From assembly GCA_012518475.1 (NCBI GenBank), contig JAAYSB010000107.1, positions 1 through 9,371 of the forward strand: a DNA stretch of 9,371 bases, in the 5' to 3' direction. The translations under genes and the position numbers were made by a program. Positions 1 through 6,384 of the stretch are shown here, piece by piece. The notes beneath the pieces were generated by a model. That model was not told where the DNA came from. It saw nothing but the letters and a program-made list of their open reading frames with translations, and searched no databases. Position 1 is the first letter of the stretch. Every line of letters starts with the position of its first letter. The DNA is from Intrasporangiaceae bacterium (GTDB taxonomy: Bacteria > Actinomycetota > Actinomycetes > Actinomycetales > Dermatophilaceae).

Positions 1-6
1 CAGGGT

Positions 7-44
7 GCGTGCCACACCCTGGCCATGACCAGGTCGTGGCACGC
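7..44. promoter_or_regulatory. Nested inverted repeat (hairpin or operator) upstream of kamD
   Basis: Seen directly: arms GCGTGCCAC (7-15) and GTGGCACGC (36-44) are perfect complements. Inside them lie CCTGG (18-22) and CCAGG (29-33), on the same centre and separated by symmetric 2-nt mismatched steps, with a 6-nt loop (23-28). An overlapping alternative palindrome, GCCATGACC-A-GGTCGTGGC (22-40), and a smaller hairpin, CAGGGTG/CACCCTG (1-7 and 15-21), use the same bases. There is no T-run on either side, so it is not a classical intrinsic terminator. It could be a U-less terminator of an upstream gene or an operator site. The sequence cannot decide between these. Confidence 0.55.
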
Positions 45-74
45 CGAGGATGGGCACAGGGGGAGGAGCACCGA

Positions 75-112
75 AGGATTTCCGGCGCATCTCGCAGATC
101 CCCGAAAATCCT
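75..112. promoter_or_regulatory. Second nested inverted repeat just upstream of the kamD promoter
   Basis: Seen directly: AGGATTTcCGG (75-85) is complementary to CCGaAAATCCT (102-112) except for one central mismatch. The 16-nt interior contains a small dyad, ATCT-CGC-AGAT (89-99), on almost the same centre. If transcription starts at about 150, this element covers roughly -38 to -75, a typical position for an activator or regulator site. It is also AT-richer than its surroundings. An RNA hairpin role would require transcription from farther upstream. Regulatory function is inferred from position and symmetry only. Confidence 0.45.
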
Positions 113-134
113 GCCGTCCTCCCGTGATGACGGC

Positions 135-143
135 TGATAGATT
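135..143 (+). promoter_or_regulatory. Extended -10 promoter for kamD (leaderless type)
   Basis: The sequence TGA-TAGATT (135-143) matches the extended -10 pattern TGn-TANNNT. Only 7 nt separate it from the GTG at 151, so transcription would start at or next to the start codon and give a leaderless mRNA. Consistent with this, no Shine-Dalgarno sequence precedes the GTG. No good TTGACA-like -35 box is visible at 17-18 bp, which is acceptable for an extended -10. Leaderless genes are common in Actinobacteria. The assignment is inferred from the motif and spacing. Confidence 0.5.
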
Positions 144-150
144 CTGAGTC

Positions 151-1743
151 GTGCCGACCCGTCGTCTCCTGGAACTCGATCCTGCCGTCGTCCGCCGGGC
201 ACGGTCACTGGCCCGCACAGCCGGCAAGCCGGTCGTCGACCTCGCCCGCAGCCACACGACCGTGAGCGTCGAGCGGGCCACGTTGCGGCTCGCGGGACTC
301 GCCGGCGCCGATCACGAGAATGTGCCCTGGGTGAACCATCTCGTCGACGCTGTGCGCGACTCGGTCGGTCTCGAGTACGGCGTCACGATGCCGGTCTGGG
401 ACGCACTCGCCCGGGACGAGGCACCGGACCTGCTCACCCTTGCCCAGAAGTCCGCGAGCGGGGGAGTGCGGTTCCGCATCCCGGAGAAGGGCGCCGCCAC
501 CACAGCCCGCAAGCGCAGCCGCGCGGCGGTGGCCAAGGGGATCCGCAGGATCGACTCACAGCGCACCCGGCGCGACCGCCTCATCACGCGTCACGGGGAC
601 CCGCAGCGGACTCCGTGGATCTATCTCATCGTCGCCACCGGCGACATCTACGAGGACATCCCGCAGGCTCAGGCCGCTGCCCGGGAGGGCGCCGACATCA
701 TCGCGGTCATCCGCTCCACTGGGCAGTCGCTCCTGGACTTCGTCCCGGAGGGTGCCACCCGGGAAGGCTACGCGGGCACCTACGCGACCCAGGAGAACTT
801 CCGCCTCATGCGGGCCGCACTGGACGAGACGAGCAAGGAGCTCGGTCGCTACATCCGGCTGACGAACTACGCCAGCGGACTGTGTATGCCCGAGATCGCC
901 ACGCTCGCCGGGCTCGAGCGGCTCGACATGATGCTCAACGACAGCATGTACGGCATCCTCTTCCGGGACATCAACCCGATCAGGACCTTTGTCGACCAAC
1001 GGTTCTCACGTCAGATCCATGCGCGCGCCGGGATCATCATCAACACCGGTGAGGACAACTACCTCACGACGGCAGACGCTGTCGAGGCAGCGCACACCGT
1101 CACAGTCAGCCAGCTGCTCAACGAGTACTTCGCCAAGGAGGCCGGCCTGCAGGACTGGCAGCTCGGTCTCGGGCACGCCTTCGAGATCGACCCGGCCGTC
1201 CCCGACAGCTTCCGCCTCGAGCTCGCCCACGCGCTGCTCGCCCGGCAGCTGTTCCCCAAGGCGCCACTGAAGTGGATGCCCCCGACCAAGCACATGACCG
1301 GAGACATCTTCCGCGGCTATCTGCTCGACGGGTTCTTCAACCTCGTCGGCGCGATGACCGGTCAGAGCATCCTGCTCGTCGGGATGATGACCGAGGCGGT
1401 CGTCACCCCCTGGCTCTCCGACCGGGACCTGGCCCTGCAGAACGTGCGCTACGTCATGGACGCGGCCGGGGGTCTGACGGAGGACTTCCACCCTCCACGC
1501 GACGGCCTCATCCAGACCCGGGCCCGGCAGGTCCTCGGCGAGGCCGTCGACCTGCTCGAGGAGATCATCGCGGACTCCGACGGCGCCGGTGACCCACCGC
1601 TGCTCGCCGCCATCGCCGACGGCACGTTCGGTGCGATGAAGCGGCCTCCCACGAAGGGCAAGGGTCTCGACGGCGTCGCGGCGAAGGCCGACGGCTACGA
1701 CAACCCCGCTGTCACGCTGCTCGAGACGGGAGAGACCCGATGA
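151..1743 (+). CDS. kamD: Lysine 5,6-aminomutase, alpha subunit (KamD)
   Basis: Large subunit of the adenosylcobalamin- and PLP-dependent enzyme that moves the terminal amino group of D-lysine or L-beta-lysine to the neighbouring carbon, giving 2,5-diaminohexanoate or 3,5-diaminohexanoate. It acts in the cytoplasm in the lysine to acetate/butyrate pathway. The 530-residue product is close to the usual length of about 515-520. Family-typical blocks are RSTGQSLLDFVPEGAT (residues 188-203), YATQENFRLMRAALDE (211-226), MLNDSMYGILFRDINP (261-276) and PLKWMPPTKHMTGDIFRG (372-389), which fit the TIM-barrel catalytic core. The first ~50 and last ~60 residues are less recognisable. The GTG at 151 is chosen because an extended -10 lies 7 nt upstream. 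No ribosome binding site is visible. The stop overlaps the kamE start by 4 bp, consistent with translational coupling of the two subunits. Confidence 0.96.
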   Translation: MPTRRLLELDPAVVRRARSLARTAGKPVVDLARSHTTVSVERATLRLAGLAGADHENVPWVNHLVDAVRDSVGLEYGVTMPVWDALARDEAPDLLTLAQKSASGGVRFRIPEKGAATTARKRSRAAVAKGIRRIDSQRTRRDRLITRHGDPQRTPWIYLIVATGDIYEDIPQAQAAAREGADIIAVIRSTGQSLLDFVPEGATREGYAGTYATQENFRLMRAALDETSKELGRYIRLTNYASGLCMPEIATLAGLERLDMMLNDSMYGILFRDINPIRTFVDQRFSRQIHARAGIIINTGEDNYLTTADAVEAAHTVTVSQLLNEYFAKEAGLQDWQLGLGHAFEIDPAVPDSFRLELAHALLARQLFPKAPLKWMPPTKHMTGDIFRGYLLDGFFNLVGAMTGQSILLVGMMTEAVVTPWLSDRDLALQNVRYVMDAAGGLTEDFHPPRDGLIQTRARQVLGEAVDLLEEIIADSDGAGDPPLLAAIADGTFGAMKRPPTKGKGLDGVAAKADGYDNPAVTLLETGETR

Positions 1744-2606
1744 GTGCACCGCGCGCCCACGAGGCCCGCCGCCGACGGGAGAACCCTGTCCCCGGCGAGG
1801 TCAGTCTCGAGACCGCGTCGGCGGATCCGGAGTACGGACCGATCGTCCGCCCCTACGGCGACACCACCGGAGACGGCATGGTCCAGGTGTCGTTCACCCT
1901 CCCGCTCCCGCACGACAAGCGCGCCGAGGGCGCTGCCGTGCGGATGGCGCACGCGATGGGCATGGAGCCGGCCCTGCTCGTCCACGCCAAGGCGATGGGT
2001 CCGCACTTCACGTTCTTCGTCCTGTACGGACCGGTCAAGCACCTCATCGACATCCGCGACATCGAGATCCTCGAGCGGGAGTACGAGCTGCTGTCCTCCA
2101 AGGAGGTCAACCAGGCGATCAGGAGACATCTGCGCCGCAAGCTCGTCGTCGTCGGCGGCTGCATCGGCACCGACGCACACACCGTCGGCATCGACGCCAT
2201 CCTCAACATCAAGGGATTCGCCGGTGAGAAGGGCCTTGAGTACTACCGCGAGATGACGGTCCACAACCTCGGCGCCCAGGTGCTCGTGCCCGAGCTCGTG
2301 AACCAGGCCCGCGAGCTCAAGGCGGATGCAGTGCTCGTCTCCCAGGTCGTCACCCAGCGAGACGCCCACATCCACAACACCCAGGCAATGTCGGCCGCCT
2401 TCCGTGAGGCCTTCCCTGCGGGGCAGGTGCCGCACCTCATCGTCGGCGGTCCCCGCTTCGAGGAGAGCGCGGCCGCATCTCTCGGCGTGGACCGGATCTT
2501 CGGCCGCGGCACCACGCCGGGAGAGGTCGCCTCCTACCTGGTCCACGCGCTCGTCGATCCCAGCACCCGCAGGACAGCCACCAGCACCACGAGCAGGAAG
2601 AAGTAG
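1740..2606 (+). CDS. kamE: Lysine 5,6-aminomutase, beta (cobalamin/PLP-binding) subunit (KamE)
   Basis: Small subunit of lysine 5,6-aminomutase, 288 residues. It carries the Rossmann-type B12 domain. The base-off/His-on signature DxHxxG is present as D145-A-H147-T-V-G150, with H147 the expected lower cobalt ligand. K158, 11 residues after that histidine, matches the spacing between the cobalt-ligand histidine and the PLP Schiff-base lysine known in the Clostridium enzyme (His133/Lys144), so both cofactor contacts appear intact. The N-terminal ~125 residues (VQVSFTLPLPHDKRAEGAA at 48-66, FTFFVLYGPVKHLIDI at 90-105) form the accessory dimerisation domain. The B12-domain loops GAQVLVPELVNQ and VGGPRFEESAA follow. 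The start ATG overlaps the kamD TGA and has GGGAGAG (1728-1734) 5 nt upstream. The last ~15 residues are a Thr/Ser/Arg-rich tail. Confidence 0.96.
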   Translation: MSAPRAHEARRRRENPVPGEVSLETASADPEYGPIVRPYGDTTGDGMVQVSFTLPLPHDKRAEGAAVRMAHAMGMEPALLVHAKAMGPHFTFFVLYGPVKHLIDIRDIEILEREYELLSSKEVNQAIRRHLRRKLVVVGGCIGTDAHTVGIDAILNIKGFAGEKGLEYYREMTVHNLGAQVLVPELVNQARELKADAVLVSQVVTQRDAHIHNTQAMSAAFREAFPAGQVPHLIVGGPRFEESAAASLGVDRIFGRGTTPGEVASYLVHALVDPSTRRTATSTTSRKK

Positions 2607-2608
2607 CC

Positions 2609-2995
2609 GTGAGCAACGACCACCTCGTCGGCACCAGCGTCGTCCACCGCCGTTACGTGCCCTACAGCCACGCCCACTACGCAGGGAACCTCGTCGACGG
2701 CGCCTACAGCCTCGCTGCCTTCGGTGACGTCGCCACGGAGCTGTGCATCCGCACCGACGGCGACGAGGGCCTGTTCGCGAGCTACTCCGACGTCCAGTTC
2801 CGGGCGCCCGTGCGGGCGGGGGACTGCCTCGAGATCGAGGCCCGCATCGTGCGCGCCGGCGCACGCAGCCGTGAGATGGAGTTCGAGGTTAGGGTCGTCA
2901 CCCGCGGCAACCCCGAGCGCGGTGAGTCCGCCGGCGACGTCCTCGACCCGCCCATCGTCGCCACGACAGCCCGAGGGACCGTCGTCGTCCCCTGA
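2609..2995 (+). CDS. kal: 3-aminobutyryl-CoA ammonia-lyase (Kal), hotdog fold
   Basis: Likely removes ammonia from L-3-aminobutyryl-CoA to give crotonyl-CoA, the step of lysine fermentation that links the aminomutase branch to butyrate metabolism. The 128-residue protein has the compact hotdog-domain length. The block HAHYAGNLVDGAYSLAAFGD (residues 21-40), followed by VATELCIRTDGDEGLFASYSD (41-61) and FRAPVRAGDCLEIEARIV (64-81), is characteristic of Kal and resembles acyl-CoA thioesterases, for which it is often mistaken. The GTG start at 2609 lies 2 bp after the kamE stop, with AGGAAG at 2595-2600 as ribosome binding site. Position right behind kamDE supports Kal over a generic thioesterase. 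A short Gly/Glu/Pro-rich segment (residues 100-115) interrupts the C-terminal strands. No terminator is obvious after the stop. Confidence 0.87.
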   Translation: MSNDHLVGTSVVHRRYVPYSHAHYAGNLVDGAYSLAAFGDVATELCIRTDGDEGLFASYSDVQFRAPVRAGDCLEIEARIVRAGARSREMEFEVRVVTRGNPERGESAGDVLDPPIVATTARGTVVVP

Positions 2996-3021
2996 GCAGC
3001 GGCATGCGGCTCTCAGAGATC

Positions 3022-3043
3022 CTCCAGGAAGGCTCTCCAGGAA
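3022..3043 (+). repeat. Direct repeat upstream of lnt
   Basis: CTCCAGGAA occurs at 3022-3030 and again at 3035-3043, a 13-bp period, in the gap between kal and lnt. The pair covers the expected -35 region of the putative lnt promoter (-10 at 3052-3057). It may be a regulator half-site pair, or simply chance in a short GC-rich gap. No function is assigned. Confidence 0.4.
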
Positions 3044-3051
3044 CGCTGACA

Positions 3052-3057
3052 TAGGCT
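3052..3057 (+). promoter_or_regulatory. Putative -10 box for the lnt operon (leaderless type)
   Basis: TAGGCT (3052-3057) fits TANNNT and ends 6 nt before the GTG start of lnt at 3064. That spacing places the transcription start at the start codon. There is no Shine-Dalgarno sequence before this GTG, which favours leaderless initiation. No convincing -35 box is visible. The same arrangement is seen for the genes starting at 151 and 6603. Confidence 0.35.
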
Positions 3058-3063
3058 GACGCG

Positions 3064-4644
3064 GTGACCCTGCCGATCCGCCTGCTGCTCGCTGTGGCAT
3101 CCGGCGGCACCCTCTACACGGCGTTTCCGACGCTGGACCTGTGGTTCCTCGCTCCGGTCGGGGTCGCGCTGCTCACCGCGGCGGTCGCGGGCAGCCGCGC
3201 TCGTGACGGTGCCCTGCTCGGCTTCGTCGCCGGGATGGTGTTCTTCGTCCCTACCCTCGAGTGGTCCGGGATCTATGTCGGCCTGCTGCCGTGGATGGCC
3301 CTGGCGACGCTCCAGTCGCTCTACTTCGCCCTTCTCGGCATGCTGGTCAGCCTGACCCGCCACCCGGTCCTCCTCACTCCGCTGGCGTGGGTGGTCTCCG
3401 AGCTGCTGCGCTCCACGACCCCGTTCGGTGGGTTCCCCTGGGTCCGTCTCGCATTCAGCCAGGCCGACAGCCCACTGGCCACCTGGGCGTCGGTCGCCGG
3501 GGCCCCCGGCGTCACCTTCGTCGTCGCTGTCGTCGGCGCGAGTCTGTATGCGGTCGCCCGGCTGGCCTGGCGGGCCGACCTGCGCCGCTCGGTCGCCACC
3601 GCGACGGCGGTGGGCGCGGCGGTCGTGGTCGTCATCGGCGGCGTTGCCATCCCGCGTCCGACGGACGGCACGCCCGTGCGAATCGGCATGGTCCAGGGCA
3701 ATGTCCCGCGCCCCGGTCTGGACTTCAACGCCGAGCGGAGGGCGGTGCTCGACAACCACCTTGCCGGCACGGAGCTGCTCGCCACCCAGGTCGGCCCGGA
3801 GCGGCCCCAGGACCTGTCCCTCGTCATCTGGCCGGAGAACTCCTCGGACATCGATCCGTTCCGCAACCCCGACGCGAGCCGCGCCATCCAGAGCGCGGTG
3901 AGCGCCGCCCAGGCACCGGTCCTTGTCGGCGCGGTCGTCGAACGCAGCCCCACGACGGTGGCGAACGTCTCGCCGCTGTTCCGTCCGGGCGGCCCGACGA
4001 CCGAGGACGAGGTGGAGCAGTACGTCAAGCAGCACCCGGTCCCGTTCGCCGAGTACATCCCGTTCCGCAGCTTCTTCCGGGTCTTCAGCGACAAGGTCGA
4101 CCTCGTCCGGCGCGACTTCGTGGCGGGGGAGGAGCCCGTGGTGTTCGAGATCGACGCGGGGGACGGTCTGCGCTATCAGGCGGTGCCGACGATCTGCTTC
4201 GAGGTCGCCTACGACGGACTCATGCGTGACGTGCTCGCCGAGGCCGGCGGCGACCCGTCGATCCTCATCGTCCAGACGAACAACGCGACCTTCGGATACT
4301 CCGCCGAGGCCGAGCAGCAGTTCGCCATCAGCCGGATCCGGGCGATCGAGCACGGTCGGGCTGTCGCGCACGTGTCGACCGTCGGGGTGAGCGGCTTCAT
4401 CCACCCGGATGGCTCGGTGGAGGAGACGACTGAGCTGTTCACCGCCCGTCAGCTCGTCGCCGACCCCGTCGTCCGCTCCGCAACGACGCTCAGCGACCGC
4501 CTCGGTCGGATCCCCGAGCTGCTGGCGGTGGCGGTCCTCACCGGCCTGATCTCGGTGTTCCTGATCCGTGGTGACCGGCACGGTATCGTGCTGGCACCAG
4601 GACGACCGGCACGTGCACAGAAGGGTGCCCATGACACGCAGTGA
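3064..4644 (+). CDS. lnt: Apolipoprotein N-acyltransferase (Lnt)
   Basis: Integral membrane enzyme that transfers an acyl chain from phospholipid to the N-terminal cysteine of diacylated lipoproteins, the last step of lipoprotein maturation. The 526 residues start with several hydrophobic segments within residues 1-195 (for example 28-43, 75-98, 147-168, 178-195). A nitrilase-like extracytoplasmic domain (about 204-470) follows, and a final membrane segment lies near 484-502. The Glu-Lys-Cys catalytic triad is present: E258 in WPENSS, K322 in YVKQHPVPFAEYIPFR, and C378 in TICFEVAYDG. QTNNATFG (404-411) and the RAIEHGRAVAH block are also typical. The GTG at 3064 is chosen because it gives a complete first membrane helix and has a -10 hexamer 6 nt upstream. 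It overlaps the following ppm gene by 14 bp. In some mycobacteria the two are fused in one protein; here they are separate frames. Confidence 0.95.
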   Translation: MTLPIRLLLAVASGGTLYTAFPTLDLWFLAPVGVALLTAAVAGSRARDGALLGFVAGMVFFVPTLEWSGIYVGLLPWMALATLQSLYFALLGMLVSLTRHPVLLTPLAWVVSELLRSTTPFGGFPWVRLAFSQADSPLATWASVAGAPGVTFVVAVVGASLYAVARLAWRADLRRSVATATAVGAAVVVVIGGVAIPRPTDGTPVRIGMVQGNVPRPGLDFNAERRAVLDNHLAGTELLATQVGPERPQDLSLVIWPENSSDIDPFRNPDASRAIQSAVSAAQAPVLVGAVVERSPTTVANVSPLFRPGGPTTEDEVEQYVKQHPVPFAEYIPFRSFFRVFSDKVDLVRRDFVAGEEPVVFEIDAGDGLRYQAVPTICFEVAYDGLMRDVLAEAGGDPSILIVQTNNATFGYSAEAEQQFAISRIRAIEHGRAVAHVSTVGVSGFIHPDGSVEETTELFTARQLVADPVVRSATTLSDRLGRIPELLAVAVLTGLISVFLIRGDRHGIVLAPGRPARAQKGAHDTQ

Positions 4645-5413
4645 CCCCCGCGCTCCGATCTCGCGCGTCGTCGTCCTCGTCCCCACCTACAACGAGCGGG
4701 ACAGCCTGCCCCGACTGCTCGAGCAGCTCCGTGCCGAGGTGCCGTTCGTCGATGTGCTGGTCATCGACGACAACAGCCCGGACGGCACCGGCGAGGTGGC
4801 CGACGCCTTCGCCGGGACCGACCCGCAGATCAGGGTGCTGCACCGGGCGGGCAAGGAGGGCCTGGGTCGGGCCTATCTGCACGGCTTCCGCTGGGCCCTG
4901 GAGCAGGGCTACGACGCGCTCGTCGAGATGGATGCCGACGGGTCGCACCAGCCCAAGCACCTCCACGCCATCCTCGCCGCCCTCGACGACGCAGACCTCG
5001 TCATCGGCAGCCGCTGGGTGCGCGGGGGAGCAGTGCAGAACTGGCCGCTGTCGCGCAAGGCACTCTCGGTCGGCGGCAACCTGTACACCAGGATGCTTCT
5101 CGGGATGCCGGTCAACGACGCGACCGCCGGCTATCGCGCCTACCGGGCCACGACCCTCGAGACGATCGGGCTCGATCAGGTCGCCTCTCAGGGGTACTGC
5201 TTCCAGGTCGACCTCACCGTCCGCACCGTGCGGGCCGGGCTGACGGTCAAGGAGGTGCCGATCACCTTCGTCGAGCGGGATCTCGGCGCCTCCAAGATGA
5301 GCAAGGACATCGCGCGGGAGTCACTCAAGCGGATCACCGAGTGGGGCCTGGCTCACCGGACGGGGCAGGCCCGGGATCTCCTGGTCGGCCGGGAACACTG
5401 GCACCGCCTCTAG
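4631..5413 (+). CDS. ppm1: Polyprenol-phosphate mannosyltransferase (Ppm1/DPM1-type GT2)
   Basis: GT2-family enzyme that transfers mannose from GDP-mannose to polyprenyl phosphate on the cytoplasmic face of the membrane. The product is the mannose donor for lipoglycan synthesis and protein O-mannosylation in Actinobacteria. From the ATG at 4631 the protein has 260 residues, the normal length. Motifs are VPTYNERDSLP (17-27), VIDDNSPDGTGEVAD (44-58), the metal-binding DADGS (101-105), VIGSRWVRGG (124-133), NDATAGYRAYR (162-172) and VERDLGASKMS (214-224). No membrane segment is visible. The frame stays open upstream to a GTG at 4568, but those residues are not conserved-looking and lie inside lnt. 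ATG 4631 has AGAAGGG (4619-4625) at proper spacing; the GTG at 4625 is a minor alternative. The 14-bp overlap with lnt suggests coupled translation and fits the known Lnt-Ppm partnership. Confidence 0.93.
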   Translation: MTRSDPRAPISRVVVLVPTYNERDSLPRLLEQLRAEVPFVDVLVIDDNSPDGTGEVADAFAGTDPQIRVLHRAGKEGLGRAYLHGFRWALEQGYDALVEMDADGSHQPKHLHAILAALDDADLVIGSRWVRGGAVQNWPLSRKALSVGGNLYTRMLLGMPVNDATAGYRAYRATTLETIGLDQVASQGYCFQVDLTVRTVRAGLTVKEVPITFVERDLGASKMSKDIARESLKRITEWGLAHRTGQARDLLVGREHWHRL

Positions 5414-5427
5414 ACGCTGGACCTGGT

Positions 5428-5949
5428 ATGCCCACCTCGCCCGCTCCCGGCGGCCGCCTCATCCGGAGGCTGCTCATGGTCCTGCTTGTCCTGCTCCCAC
5501 TCGCCGAGCTCCTCACCCTCTTCGGCGTCAGCCGCCTCATCGGCGGATGGTGGACCGTGGCGCTGATGATGACGACGACGATCATCGGCGGACTCGTCAT
5601 CCGTCGCGAGGGGCTGAAGTCGTGGCGGTCGATGCGCGAGGCCACCAGCAGGGGAGCGATGCCCGAGCGACCCATCGCCGACTCGGGTCTGGTCCTCACC
5701 GGTGGATTCCTGCTCGTCCTTCCGGGCCTCATCACTGATGCCCTCGGACTGCTTCTCGTCCTTCCGATCACGAGGCCCTTGGCGCGTGCCGGTGCCGCCT
5801 ACCTCATCGCGAACAAGGTCGGCGTCCCGCTCTCGGGGCTCCGGCCCGCATACCCGTCCAGCCCACGACCCGGGACACAGCGCGGCCCCGGGCGATCCGA
5901 AGATCAACCCGGGGCCGGGACCACCGTCCAGGGGGACGTGATCGAGTAG
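5428..5949 (+). CDS. fxsA: FxsA family membrane protein
   Basis: Small cytoplasmic-membrane protein of the FxsA family. The E. coli member was named because its overexpression relieves F-plasmid exclusion of phage T7. Its normal function is unknown. The 173-residue protein has hydrophobic segments at about 11-35 (LLMVLLVLLPLAELLTLF), 40-58 (GWWTVALMMTTTIIGGLVI) and 86-114, the last broken by a Pro-Gly (LVLPGLITDALGLLLVLP). The family pattern RREGLKSWRSMREA (59-72) sits between the second and third segments. The tail after ~138 is rich in Pro, Gly, Ser and Arg and looks disordered. The frame is open upstream to 5341 inside ppm1, but ATG 5428, 14 bp after the ppm1 stop, gives the expected N-terminus. 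The ribosome binding site is weak. It is probably cotranscribed with lnt and ppm1. Confidence 0.88.
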   Translation: MPTSPAPGGRLIRRLLMVLLVLLPLAELLTLFGVSRLIGGWWTVALMMTTTIIGGLVIRREGLKSWRSMREATSRGAMPERPIADSGLVLTGGFLLVLPGLITDALGLLLVLPITRPLARAGAAYLIANKVGVPLSGLRPAYPSSPRPGTQRGPGRSEDQPGAGTTVQGDVIE

Positions 5950-5986
5950 GCGATGCGCTACAGATCAGTCGGTCGCTGCTGTCGGA

Positions 5987-6343
5987 TCAAGCGCTACGAC
6001 GCTTCGGCTTCTCGCCGCGCGAGGTGCGCAGCAGCTCGAGGCGCTCCTCGAGGAGCTCCTCCAGCTCGGGGATGGAGCGACGCTCGAGCAGCATGTCCCA
6101 GTGCGTACGAGCCGGCTTGACCGGCTTCAGCTCAGGGGCCTCGCCGCCCTGGAGCAGGGCGTCCTCACCGCAGCGGCACTCCCAGGTCGGCGGGATCTCC
6201 GCCTCGACCGAGAAGGGCAGCTCGATCTTGTGACCGTTGCTGCAGATGTATGTCGTGATCTGGCGCTCACTGGGAACGACGTTCTCTTCGCTCTCCATGC
6301 TGAAGGCACCGAGTCGGGTTCCGCGCAGGGCACGCTCTGCCAT
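5987..6343 (-). CDS. rbpA: RNA polymerase-binding protein RbpA
   Basis: Actinobacterial transcription factor that binds group I/II sigma factors and core RNA polymerase and stabilises the open promoter complex. It is linked to rifampicin tolerance and stress recovery. The 118 residues comprise the N-terminal tail (AERALRGTRLGAFSMESEE, 2-20), a core domain with C34-x3-H38 and C56-x-C58 as probable zinc ligands, a basic linker (K73, K76, R79), and the sigma-interacting domain with the invariant THWDMLLERRSIPELEELLEE block (80-100). Mycobacterial RbpA lacks the zinc ligands, whereas Streptomyces RbpA has them; this protein is of the second kind. The ATG at 6343 has AGGGAGA (6357-6351) 7 nt upstream. 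The gene converges on fxsA with a 37-bp gap in which no clear hairpin terminator is visible. A SigR-type promoter precedes it. Confidence 0.96.
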   Translation of the reverse strand: MAERALRGTRLGAFSMESEENVVPSERQITTYICSNGHKIELPFSVEAEIPPTWECRCGEDALLQGGEAPELKPVKPARTHWDMLLERRSIPELEELLEERLELLRTSRGEKPKRRSA

Positions 6344-6384
6344 GGCTAACTCTCCCTAGGGTTGCGTGGGGTTCTCAGTAGGAC

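Noticed and set aside
1..150. Cobalamin riboswitch upstream of the B12-dependent aminomutase
   Set aside because: No B12-box-like conserved core was found, the leader is only 150 bp, and the promoter appears to lie downstream of both hairpins.
1695..2864. 389-residue open frame antisense to kamE and kal
   Set aside because: Its translation is Arg/Gly/Asp-rich with no recognisable domain and it lies wholly opposite confidently identified genes. Such frames are expected in high-GC DNA.
4584..4589. TATCGT as an internal promoter for ppm1 inside lnt
   Set aside because: It fits TANNNT but has no -35 or extended -10, and overlapping genes with a good ribosome binding site are explained by cotranscription.
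3013..4686. 557-residue open frame antisense to lnt
   Set aside because: Composition is dominated by Arg, Asp, Glu and Gly in low-complexity runs, as for a shadow of a high-GC3 gene. lnt carries the intact catalytic triad on the other strand.
5341..5427. N-terminal extension of FxsA into ppm1
   Set aside because: The 29 added residues are Gly/Pro-rich, lie inside ppm1 codons and precede a normal FxsA N-terminus at ATG 5428.
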